Assembly (NCBI GenBank): GCA_029706075.1
Contig: JAINUG010000226.1
Location: 864,501-928,500, forward strand
From: Aldrovandia affinis
Taxonomy: Eukaryota; Chordata; Actinopteri; Notacanthiformes; Halosauridae
Direction of reading: 5' to 3'
DNA: 64,000 bases
A program made the translations under genes and the position numbers. How positions within the stretch are numbered: the stretch's first letter is position 1; every line of letters starts with the position of its first letter. This document shows, piece by piece, positions 21,776 to 31,571 of the stretch. Below the pieces are notes generated by a model. The model saw only the letters and a list, made by a program, of their open reading frames with translations. It did not search any database and was not told where the DNA came from.

Positions 21776-24700
21776 CGAGGTTACCTTAGTAACCTCATCC
21801 CCGCTGTGGCCCCCAGGTAAACAGGGGTCTCACGGTGCCTCCAGATGGGGATTTCCTCCTTGGCCTCCTCCATGCATTCCCTCAGTGACAACCCTGCCCG
21901 CTCCACGCTGGACGAGTAGCTGGAGATCCCCTTTCCTGCAGGGCCCGGCGTCACACAGACAGCCGAAGGACAGGAAACCGAGGACAGGACAAACTTAGTT
22001 CCACGGGTTCAGCAGACAGAGCGCCCTCGTCCCTCACAGTGTGCCGGTCAACACCCCTACAGCACAGCGACACGGTCAACACGGCTACAGCACACTGACA
22101 TGGTCAACACCCCTACAGCAGAGTGACACGGTCAACACACCTACAGCACACTGACACGGTCAACACACCTACAGCACAGCGACACGGTCAACACACCTAC
22201 AGCACACTGACACGGTCAACACCCCTACAGCACAGTGACACGGTCAACACGCCTACAGCACTGACACGGTCAATACACCTACAGCACACTGACACGGTCA
22301 ACACACCTACAGCACAGTGACACACACGGTCAACACGCCTACAGCACAGCGACACGGTCAACACCCCTACAGCACACTGACACGGTCAACACGCCTACAG
22401 CACAGCGACACGGTCAACACGCCTACAGCAGCGACACGGTCAACACACCTACAGCACTGACACGGTCAACACACCTGCAGCACAGTGACACGGTCAACAC
22501 ACCTACAGCACAGTGACACGGTCAACACACCTACAGCACAGTGACACAGTCAACACGCCTACAGCACTGACACGGTCAACACCCCTACAGCACTGACACG
22601 GTCAACACACCTGCAGCACAGTGACACGGTCAACACACCTACAGCACACTGACACAGTCAACACGCCTGGCACAGCACAGTCAACACACCGCAGTCAACA
22701 CACCTACAGCACTGACACGGTCAACACACCTGCAGCACACTGACACGGTCAACACACCTGCAGCACACTGACACGGTCAACACACCTACAGCAGATGTGC
22801 CAAACACCGTTACGCAAGGGCTATGTTTCTGCCATTTCCACTCAAACCAATGTAAATGAGGCAGAATACATTGAATTCCAGCATATTGCAAATATTAATA
22901 ATATAATATATGCCATTTAGCAGACGCTTTTATCCAAAGCGACTTACAGTAGTGAATGGATACATTTTCAGTATATGTGGCCCCAGTGGGGATTGAACGC
23001 ACAACCTAAGCATTGCCAACGCTGTGCTCTACCAACTGAGCCACAGAGAACCACGTCTATAACCACACTAGAGAATTACCTCTATTAAATATTAACTCAC
23101 CATTATTAACTCACCAACTGACAATGTTCCAATAAATAAAATATTCCTGTGAATATGTGCCCGGGACAAACGTCTTTTATAAATCGGAAAATTGTTCAAA
23201 ATAGAGTGAGTAAATTAGTAATTTATAGTAATTAAGAGCAGAGATTAAACTTCATGATGGAGCAACATGGGGAGAGGAGAGGAAGACAGGGGATAGTGTG
23301 TGTGCGTTTGCGTGCCATGCCACACCACAGAGGTCAAAGGGCACTGGGGTCATGACCTGGGGATTGTGGTTTTGAATTTTAAACAAATTATTATTTTAAT
23401 TATAAAGACATCAGGCAGGTCTATAAAAATCAAGAAATGCAAATAAATGACAGGAAGGAGTATCGATACATTCTCCTTTTTCACAAGTGAAAAATAACTA
23501 CCTGAAGAAATAGAATAAAATAAATTAAATGAAACAGCCTCTTGACTGTGAAATTCTAACAATGGAGCCACAGAGGTGTGCATGAATTTCAAGAGAAGGT
23601 GCCGTACTACGGCTGTAAATATGATATACAAATATGGCCCTTCTTTGGTGCCTTTGTGAGACGATAAAACAAATGCAGACTTCGTTCCTGTGTTTGAAAT
23701 GGATATCTTAAATGAATGCAACACAGGAACTAGTGGGTCTTCTCCTCAAGCACAGAGAAGAAACGGTCGGACCGTAGAATCACACAGCGTTTTAGAGCCC
23801 TTTTCCACTGCACAAAAACAAACGAGAACTAGACCTAACGGGAACTAATGCTAGTTTCGGTTCTAGTTACCGTTTCCACCAACTTCAGGGAAAACTGTTA
23901 CGGTTTGCACTAATTCAGAGCAAACAACAGCAACGCAAAGGAATGATTTTTCACTTAATTTTGGTTAAGCTGCCATATGAAAAAACGTATCACTTGATAG
24001 CAAGCTATAGCAGAATAGGGACTAGACCAGTGAAGGGGATAGTTACGAGTATGGATGGTTACCATGCCGTGCCATACGTGCTGTCGGTGGATAAACTACA
24101 TTGGTTGACCTAATGTAGAGACACTAGCCAGATACAGGACGCTTCCCAACAGCACTGTGGTGCCTTATAACCCCACCGTCTGCATAGCGGACAACGCTCC
24201 TGGTAGCCAGTAACTTTTCCCAAATGTCACAGAATTTGTCAAGAAGTTAACCATATGAACAAACCCGCGCCCCCCATAAAATACAGCTTCAGACATGCCA
24301 GAACCTTTCACAATACATGTGTGTTCCTGTTCATACACACCTTTCACGTCACACTCGTGTATCTGCTGCACCATTCCTGTGTTGTTCTCTTTTTCTGCTT
24401 GCCACCTGTAGATGTAGACCGCGGTGTGGGAGGAGCCAGCATCCAGCACGATTCCATACTGCAGAGCACAAAGTGGAAGTGCCAGGTGATTAAAGACTGT
24501 TTCATACTGTGTGGCGCAGAGAGACAGTGATTAAAGACTGTTTCATAGCTGGGCTTGTAACTAGGTTGAGGCATTCCCAGATGGGGACAATGATTAAAGA
24601 CCTGAATTTTCAGTAAAAATATCCAGCTGTATAAATGGATTGTGTAAAGAAATGTAAACTGTGTAAGTCACAGAGACTAAAGTAAAATTAAAAACTGTTT

Positions 24701-24947
24701 CATACTGTGTAGAGCACAGAGACAGTGATGCTAAAGATATGCTGTTTGGCTGGACACTGACTTTAACATGACCAGAGATGCTGTTTGGATAAATACTGAC
24801 TGAAATGTACTTCTGTACCTTGTACTTCTGGGGTTGAAGGGGTTTGTTCTGAACCACGGCTGTTGCCACCAAGGCGATGATTCCCAGGGCAATGAGGATG
24901 GCGATAAAGATGATCAGAGGCCTATGCCATGGGTTCTTCTCTTTCAT
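17211..24947 (-). CDS. entpd1: Ectonucleoside triphosphate diphosphohydrolase 1 (CD39)-like gene, complete coding region
   Basis: This is a cell-surface apyrase that hydrolyses extracellular ATP and ADP to AMP. Nine exons join in frame to 489 residues; human ENTPD1 has 510. Transmembrane segments lie at about 11-32 and 456-474, the usual two-anchor layout with a large extracellular loop. All five apyrase conserved regions are present: DAGSSHT (49-55), [11 protein letters not shown] (122-132), [10 protein letters not shown] (165-174), [10 protein letters not shown] (192-201) and [18 protein letters not shown] (426-443). Local strings such as [14 protein letters not shown] and [11 protein letters not shown] favour ENTPD1 over ENTPD2, 3 or 8. 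About 12-15 residues expected between FHK (186) and MGALDLGG are missing; see findings. The ATG at 24947 is the first one in exon 2. A possible poly(A) signal lies at 16257-16262. Confidence 0.94.
17421..17925. repeat. Minisatellite of about 13 units of 40 bp built from the entpd1 last-exon acceptor
   Basis: CTGCACAGAAACACAGACAT recurs at 17421, 17461, 17501, 17532, 17573, 17613, 17653, 17693, 17726, 17766, 17806, 17844 and 17884, mostly at 40-bp spacing with two shorter units. Each unit also holds CCCCCAAT, which is the start of the exon in reverse. Confidence 0.97.
18389..18429. repeat. AT microsatellite
   Basis: About 18 AT units in the last entpd1 intron, 80 bases after the donor at 18511. 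Confidence 0.9.
18511..18648 (-). CDS. entpd1: entpd1 coding exon [12 protein letters not shown]
   Basis: Forty-six codons containing [17 protein letters not shown] and ending HFIKK. The acceptor is CCCCAG and the donor AAG|GTCAGC, phase 0. Confidence 0.94.
19123..19230 (-). CDS. entpd1: entpd1 coding exon AFSAFYF
   Basis: Thirty-six codons, [17 protein letters not shown] to STPWAE. The acceptor is CCACAG and the donor GAG|GTGAGC, phase 0. It lines up without gaps with the same region of human ENTPD1. Confidence 0.94.
19531..19788 (-). CDS. entpd1: entpd1 cysteine-rich extracellular exon
   Basis: Eighty-six codons, [15 protein letters not shown] through [16 protein letters not shown] to EGQFG. 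It carries conserved disulphide cysteines and NxS/T glycosylation sites (NFT, NGT, NFS). The acceptor is CCAAG and the donor TTTGGG|GTGAGC. Confidence 0.93.
20852..21049 (-). CDS. entpd1: entpd1 exon with apyrase region 4
   Basis: Sixty-six codons, [16 protein letters not shown] through [14 protein letters not shown] to QQLQ. The acceptor is CTGTAG and the donor CAG|GTAACA, phase 0. Confidence 0.94.
21100..21450. repeat. TG/GA microsatellites with two copies of an exon end
   Basis: TG runs at 21108-21150, 21263-21309 and 21361-21449 and a GA run at 21185-21207 fill this entpd1 intron. Between them, at about 21229-21267 and 21311-21352, are copies of the exon 3' end and donor found at 21451-21490. 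Confidence 0.92.
21458..21617 (-). CDS. entpd1: entpd1 exon with apyrase region 3
   Basis: Encodes [16 protein letters not shown] through [15 protein letters not shown] and SDNFHK. The acceptor is CCACAG. The donor AAG|GTGATT is weak, and the end of this exon recurs twice downstream in the TG-rich intron. Confidence 0.92.
21721..21773. repeat. CCCACA/CA microsatellite
   Basis: Runs of CCCACA then CA in the 167-base intron between the entpd1 exons at 21458-21617 and 21785-21935, ending 12 bases from the donor. Confidence 0.9.
21785..21935 (-). CDS. entpd1: entpd1 exon with apyrase region 2
   Basis: Encodes [15 protein letters not shown] through [14 protein letters not shown], ending in phase 2. 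The acceptor is CTGCAG and the donor CTAAG|GTAACC. Confidence 0.94.
22043..22795. repeat. Minisatellite, about 28 units of 23-29 bp, in an entpd1 intron
   Basis: The core GACACGGTCAACACACCTAC with spacer AGCACAGT or AGCACACT is repeated about 28 times, between the exons at 21785-21935 and 24341-24458. The shorter units lack the ACA or ACAC part of the spacer. It begins about 100 bases upstream of the acceptor at 21935. Confidence 0.96.
22895..23055 (-). mobile_element. tRNA-derived SINE with UnaL2-type tail (type A), in an entpd1 intron
   Basis: Third copy of the type A SINE. Head box A is TGGCTCAGTTGGTAGAGCA on the minus strand. The stem-loop with GGATA and the tail TCTGCTAAATGGCATATATT are intact. 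Confidence 0.83.
24341..24458 (-). CDS. entpd1: entpd1 exon with apyrase region 1
   Basis: Encodes [19 protein letters not shown] through CDVK plus one base. The acceptor is CTGCAG and the donor AAAG|GTGTGT, phase 1. DAGSSHT is the phosphate-binding region 1. Confidence 0.94.
24603..24680 (+). mobile_element. Fragment of type B SINE body in an entpd1 intron
   Basis: TTTTCAGTAAAAATATCCAG through TGTAAACTGTGTAAGTC matches the body of the copy at 42946-43177. Head and stem-loop are missing. Confidence 0.7.
24819..24947 (-). CDS. entpd1: entpd1 first coding exon
   Basis: Residues 1-43: a short cytoplasmic [10 protein letters not shown] followed by the N-terminal membrane anchor and [11 protein letters not shown]. 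The acceptor follows a (CT)n tract at 24952-24970 and reads CTCAG|AGATG, so the ATG lies two bases into the exon. The donor is AAG|GTACAG. Confidence 0.9.
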
Positions 24948-25521
24948 CTCTGAGAGAGAGAGAGAGAGAGATAAAGAAAGAACCTTTCATGGAATGTCTC
25001 ATGTATTTAAAGTTATCATTATTCACTGAAGTATTTTGCAGATGCTTTTAATCAGGGTGACATACGAGGCCAATACTATATGAATCACAGGAGCAACAAG
25101 AGCAACATTTACAGTACGTTGTGCACATTAACAATACAGTTACGACAAACAGGAATTCAACTAAAAAACATTCCTGAAATTAAAGAAACATAACGTGCCT
25201 AACAATGACCATTAAGTGTAACATGTTCATGCTGAAATTAAAATGGACACACAATGCCAGGCAGGGCAATGCAAAGGCAATGCTAACCTGCACCACACTG
25301 CTGTAATCACGGTAACAGTGTTCTTAAAGAGCTGCGCTACACTATACCAGAATGGACGGACTTGAGGATTAGGTCATGTGGTGTTTCGGCTGTTCGTACA
25401 TGCCAGTGCATGGTTTAGCACAGAACCCCACAGCCTGGGGACTTTAATTTGCCCTGCGGATGCCCCTCGGATGCCACAGAGCAACGTGTTTCCCCAATGA
25501 GCCGAAACGTGTTCCTTCCTG

Positions 25522-25522
<1 letters not shown>

Positions 25523-25558
<36 letters not shown>
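25523..25558. repeat. TG microsatellite
   Basis: About 18 TG units in the entpd1 5' region. Confidence 0.9.
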
Positions 25559-25560
<2 letters not shown>

Positions 25561-25921
25561 TCATGACTAAGGAAGCGGTCATATTGACAAGCCCAATGCG
25601 ATCCACAACGCTTCAGCGTAGCTGAGTTAAAACAGCAATGTCTTGCAATGACTCTCGTTTATTAGACCATCGGGCTCTATGGTCTAACGCTGCCCCGCGG
25701 CTCGACAGAGCTGGATGATCTAATGAACCGGACGCATTGTGGAGCATGTGGTACGTGTATGTTTCATTCTTTATTGTTGAAGCATTGTTTTCAAGGAGAT
25801 GAGTGAAGGAGACTTAGGGAAAGGTGGCACTTATACTTATAATATAACACTGTGACTATGACAGCAAATTAAACTGATATAAATACCATAACTGCCGGGT
25901 AACTATCTGGAGAAAAGATCA

Positions 25922-26140
25922 GTTACATTACAGGCATTTAGCAGACGCTCTTATCCAGAGCAACTTTACAATCCATTTATACATCTGGATATTAACTGAA
26001 GCAATTCAGGTTAAGTACCTTGCTCAAGGGTACAACGGCAGTGTTGTTCAGTCCCCAGGTTCAGTTCCCGACCTGGGGATTGAACCTGCAACCTTAACGT
26101 TGCAAGCCCAGTTCCCTAACCATTATACCACACTGCCAGC
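25922..26140 (-). mobile_element. tRNA-derived SINE with UnaL2-type tail (type B)
   Basis: Same family as 3066-3290, lying between the possible first exon and the first coding exon of entpd1. An extra CCCCAGGTTCAGTTCC next to the B box makes a short internal inverted repeat. Confidence 0.83.
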
Positions 26141-28145
26141 CCAGTTATTTGAGGCAGTGAGCACCTGAAGCAAGAAAATGCTCTGCTATCTGAGGGGTGA
26201 GACGCACTTTGGAAGAACATCTGCGCAAGTGGAATGTTTCCCCAGCATGCTACGCCCCTCCCTGCAGGTACAAACCAACACAATCTGGAATTCTGGAAAC
26301 AGGAGGTCACGCCTGACTGGTCTGTCTGGCAGAGAAGGCTTTGAGGGCCCTGACATCACACCGCTTCCAATTGCGTCATTCCTCCAGATGTTTAAACAGC
26401 TGTCTGTGGCCATTTTCTTTCCACACAGACAAACTTCTGATTGTCTTGCCGATGGTAACAACAACAGGCAAATCTCAAAGAAGCACCATACGTGGCTGGT
26501 TAGTCACTAATTTTCTTTAAGGAGCATCGTGAAGCCAGCCCAATGCCAAAACAACATGTTTTAACTAAACATGACATTTCAACTAAGCATATACGACGTG
26601 CCTATTAACTACATGCATGTAGTTTGCGAGGATTACGCATATTTATGGATTTAACGAAGAAACGTTGATCAAAAGCACGCTAATTATTCGCTCATTATCA
26701 GCGCATTGTGTCTTGCACTGTATTTTCCCACTGTTTACAAACAGACAATTTTATTTTGTTCTGAATATATGCTATATTTTTCCCTGACTCAGGAATGGAG
26801 ATTATTTCAATGTTCGTTACTGAGAACGACAGAGAAGCACCAGGTGTTCCATTCTGCACGCCCCATTTTCTCCCACGCACCTCAGCCTCCACACAACAGA
26901 AACACGCCGTCGCGGGCCATGCAGTGGCCTTTGGAAAACGATTCAGATATCAAAGTAAAAAGAAGGGCATAGAAAGTTATGATAAAAATCCGTGTCACCC
27001 TGTATGGAAATATGAAATAAACATTATTGTCATTTTAATATACACCCTTGCACGTTTTATATATACACGTCTGCAATACAGTAATATATTGTATACTGTA
27101 CATATTGCAGAATATCAATCTAATTAACCCTGATTGCGCATTTTACATGCGGATGCATTCAATGAGGGAACGAATTATCGGACGGCACATTTGCACTGGG
27201 GTCGAAAGAATGAGCCACTGTTTTCCAAGCAGGGCAATGAGGCTATTGAGATGCATTTTCCCCTTCCCAGAAGCACGGTATGCAACAAACCAATCCTTCT
27301 TCGCAAATGCAATAAAAAGCGATATGAGATGTAAAAATAGGCCTGCCTGGCTCTGTTAATAATGCACTTATGTTCTCGAGTAACACCTGCACTCGCGAGC
27401 AGCCCCCCTTCAAGTGCGCGCCTCTGGGGAGAACTAACAGCGTAAACACGATAAGAAAAGAAATTCACGAGGTTACATCTGCAGGTGTGTAAAAATCCCC
27501 GGTGTGCGCAAACAATATTATAGCTGTGGAAGCCATATGGCCTCTCTGTAGATGAAAGACCGCAAGTTTTCCCAAGAGAACAAAAATCTAAATTTTAGAC
27601 CTTTAACCATGGATATAGCGTGTATCCCAGTGTTAGTGCATACTATAGTACACGTCAGCGGCGCACCATATACGTAGCTTTCTCTGTTTCAATTAGTTCA
27701 TGCAGAGTTAATAGATTCACGCATTCAGGAATCCTTGCATCGATGTATGCAAAACAAACCCGCTTATGAATAGCAACGACAATTCAACTTTGAATGCATC
27801 TGCCCACGTATAGTATAATAACTTTAATCATGCGTTAAAAACTAGAACACGAATAAGCCCCAGACACAAAGATTAAATGCGATTCGGTTTATGGGCATTT
27901 TGTGAGTTCTGGTCAATGGTGAATGCAAGTCGGAGGAAGTCACGTTAACCCGCGGATTAAAGTGTATATATATTTTTTACCTCTATAGCCTGCCTAAAAG
28001 CCAAGATTTCACCGTACAGTAGGCTACATTGGGAAGTTAAAACCTCTTCGGACTGACAACTTTCTCAAATCAATACTGGGTAAAACAAAGTCTGGCACAG
28101 GGAGACAAGTTTCAAAACAGACATATAAAGTGAGATACTGCTTAC

Positions 28146-28215
28146 CTTTCGGGTTAGATAGCTACAGGGCCAGGACTCCGCTATTTCCTAAGAATATAAA
28201 TATAGCCGCCTGATA
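28146..28215 (-). other. entpd1: Possible non-coding first exon and promoter of entpd1
   Basis: A good donor (AACCCGAAAG|GTAAGC) sits at 28146. About 30 bases upstream of the presumed start lies a TATA-like AATATATAAC (28241-28250, minus strand). The segment has no ATG, so translation would start in the exon at 24947, 3.2 kb away. The start at 28215 is inferred from TATA spacing only; transcript data would be needed. Confidence 0.35.
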
Positions 28216-30487
28216 TAAACGTCGTGACAAGATTGTGGTTTGTTATATATTGCCGGCAAGGAGAACGTGTCCCCCCTTCAGTTGAGAAAGACCCCTTCGG
28301 CGTTTTTCACGGCATTTCCCTTTAGTTGGAGGCCAGCAAACTTACGAGCGTTGGCATGGAAACACTACTGAATAGTGCGTATGGGAGCGCTCACTGGCCG
28401 GGCAGACAGGGCTAATCAATCACCACCCCAGTCACGATAAAGAAGCTGGATTCCCCGTCGCTTGTTCCACTTTCTCGTCAAAATGTCCCCTCTCACATTT
28501 CAGGAAATATGTGTGCTGTGGCTCAGGAAGCGGGCCATTTCACATGTAGCGATAAATGTTTCTTTTCCCCAGGAACTCCCAGCTATTGTGTGAGCTTCAT
28601 TGGGAGTGAAAGCAGGAGTTCAAGTTCTGCGTTGGTGACGTCGGTGGTGCGCGGGATCGGAATTCCCTCCGACCCTCTCTGAAAGTGTAGCTTGAGAAAA
28701 AACGTTCGGGGGAAGGAAGACCCACGTGAGTCGAATAACGACAAGAGCACAGACTGAACACAGCGATGACCACAGAGCCCCGAACCACACTCGGAGGCAA
28801 CTGAATGCGGTCTCATATCCGAGATCATGACTTTCGTTTCCTTGCAAGACTGCACTCTTTTCACAGCGTCGCTACACATAGCCTATTAAGAAAAATAATG
28901 TCTGCTTACATTTTACGCAACTTTCCAAATAAACAGTAGTAACTTTTACTCTTAAAAGTTAACAGTTAGTACAAAACATTTCCTTTTAAGTCGAATTATT
29001 AAACGGGTGAGATCATTCATTGCCATGATTAATATAATCAGAGGTATGCGGCATAATAACAGCAAAGGCAATCGGCTTGCGGCTTTCTGCAGTGGTTGGC
29101 TTCCCTTCAACGGCTGCACAGTACCTATTATTGAACTTTTCGGTTTTTTTTGTAAATCCATTGTTTCTCTTTTTATCGCCAAGATCTTGGCCAACCTATC
29201 CTGTAATTGTTCCAGAACCCACACAGGAGCTGTACCACAGAGCGTATATTAATGTATGTATTTTGATAAAGCCTCACACAGGCTTACTGACAGGCATATT
29301 GCTGCATTATGCAAACTGTACTGCAGTCAATTAGTGCAAATTGTAATGCAAACTTTTTTTGGGAGGACACAAATACACAACCTCTGTCCTTGATGTAAAG
29401 CATCTGAATGCTTGTATCTGGACAATATTTTGTCAATAAGGCATTACTGGATTTAGAGCACAGAGATTAATCATGATGTTGCAGCACGAAACGGCGAGTC
29501 ACACACCTCCAGGACACAACTGCAGCCAGGTTTTATGCCACAAATGGATATTGCCACGGTCAAACTTATGGGTTAAGGAGACATCCAGCTCACTAAACCA
29601 AAAATCCAGCTCTCCCTTACGAGGGACCATTCCGAAACTCCACCCTTGGATTCAAATCCACCATCACCAGAACCAGGGCTGAGAGTTCTAACCACTGCCA
29701 AACACTGAATCCCTAGATTTACAGTGTGTCACTTCAGGGACATTCAAAGGTAAACATTGCCTTGATGATCATCAAATTACGGCCAAAGTAAATTGCTGCA
29801 GGTAGACATCAAGTTATGAAAATGGTTGATAATGGGTGAAATGCATCGTCTGTAAGTTACTCTGGATAATGGCTTCTGGCAAGCAAATTAAATAAATCAA
29901 GTGTAAACTAGTCTCAGCCTTTTGGGATTTCCCCAGGGAGGGAAGGTGCAGGAGTCATACAGGCCCTGAGGATAGCTAGGGCTCCCCACCACTGCTGCAT
30001 GCCTGTGCGGGCCTGTCCCACCACAGTATGCCATCTTACTATGACTCTGACAGTGGGGGCCCATTGTGAGGTCATGCATAACAATACCACATGGGGCAGC
30101 CCTGTGCACAGGTACACCACTTTAATGTTATCCTAGCAACAGGGGCTCATTGTAATGCCATGCGTTATCGGTGCCACAGGGAAAGCTGGGTTCTTCCACA
30201 GCCAATGAAAACAGTGTCTCTCCCCCATTAACAACAAAAACAAACCACAGGAAAGTTCTGTTTATCTAAACCGGGACAGGAGGTGTACTGCTGTCTAACA
30301 AGGAGGGTGTGATAATTTAGAAACAGACAGTTTGTGGAAGAAAACAAGGAAAATGTTTGACCTTGCTTCACCCCCCACATATAAATTCAATGAAGTTATG
30401 AGCTCAACGGGATCGAGTTTGAGAACCAGTAATCTATTTATAGCTAAATATGGTATAAAAAGCATCTGCTAAATGGCATATACTATA
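28216..30487. other. Upstream flank of entpd1, no gene recognised
   Basis: Mostly unique-looking sequence without protein similarity. A retroposon-like tail occurs around 29840-29880 (GTAAGTTACTCTGGATAATG) and another at 30458-30480. Regulatory elements are possible but none can be named. Confidence 0.5.
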
Positions 30488-31571
30488 TAGGGCCCTACCA
30501 AATTCACGGCCGTGAAAATTGTGTCACGGCCCGTGAAATTAGGCTTTTGCCGTGAAATCAACCACCTGCTGTGAAAACACTTATTTTTAGACAAATTGAG
30601 TGGTTAACACGAATTCCTTCAGCTTTGTATCAGTAGAGCTGTGGGAAAATGCTGATTGACATTTTCTGATTGACATTTTGCATTGATTGCAAACATCTGG
30701 GGCATTAACAATCAAAAGTTTTGAAAGTAGCAAGCTAGTATTGATTGGTTAAATTACAAACATTAGCTAATCTTTATATTTTTCCAGTCTTTATCAAACT
30801 ATCAAAAATGAGCAAGTCAAAAGCTTCCAAAAACATGACAGCAGTCGATCGACAATGCAGACAATGTTCACGCACACAGAGGAATACATTTTTGTACCTG
30901 CTGTAATGTCTCTTTGGATCACATAGAGCCACAGCTCCACGAAGCGGGCCTGCACAGAACGCACGCTGCAGGAGGATGTTGCAAAGTTGACCGAAAGCAC
31001 AGACTGCTGTCGTTTGGCTACTATGGAGTCAAGGCATTCGCCAGTGCCAACATACCACTGGGAAAACTGGACCATCCCAAGATGAGGGACTACTCTCAGC
31101 ACAATGTTAAGAATGCTGGTTCTCTACCAACTGCAAATAAACTGCGGCAAGACTACCTTCTAAGGGTGTTTGAGGCACATGCTGAGGAGGTCAAATCAAG
31201 ACTACCTTCCAAGGGTATTCATGCAAATCCTTTTCGATCATTTCTGACGAGTCCACGGACGACCAAGACAATTACGTGTTGCATGTCATTTTAGATTTTT
31301 TATCAGACGAGCCTAGAGATACTCAAACAGAGACTATTACAACGGTGCATACAGACTGCATTTACCCAAACAATTTTGACTTCAACAATGTGAGTGCTTT
31401 TATTAGCGACAGTGCAACTTACATGACAAAGTCATTCAGACTTAACAGATGTTTTTATTCGTTTATGGTAATGCTGTGAAATTACACGTTTTTTCTCTCT
31501 CACAATTTCCATGAAATTAGGCATATTGGAAAATGTAAGTCTGTGAAATTCACCATGTATGTAGGGCCCTA
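30488..31571 (+). mobile_element. Decayed hAT-type DNA transposon encoding a CGGBP1-like protein
   Basis: Both ends carry TAGGGCCCTAC as inverted termini, with more similarity inwards (GTGAAATTAGGC, and AATTTCACAG/TTCACGG words). Inside, 30839-31230 reads HFCTCCNVSLDH then ASANIPLGKLDHPKMRDY and HVKN-like QHNVKNAGSLPTANKLRQDY. This matches the CGGBP1 pattern of a CxxCNVxLxH zinc finger followed by an ANIPLxKxDHP block. A second frame encodes ISDESTDDQDNYVLHVILDF, the hAT DES/TTD region, then NFDFNNVSAFISDSATYM. At least two frameshifts (near 30855 and 31230) and loss of everything after this point make it a dead, internally deleted copy. Flanking bases do not form a clear 8-bp duplication. 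Confidence 0.75.

Noticed and set aside
22043-22795. Regular direct repeats resembling a CRISPR array
   Set aside because: Units are contiguous with no unique spacers, lie in a vertebrate intron, and have no cas genes nearby.
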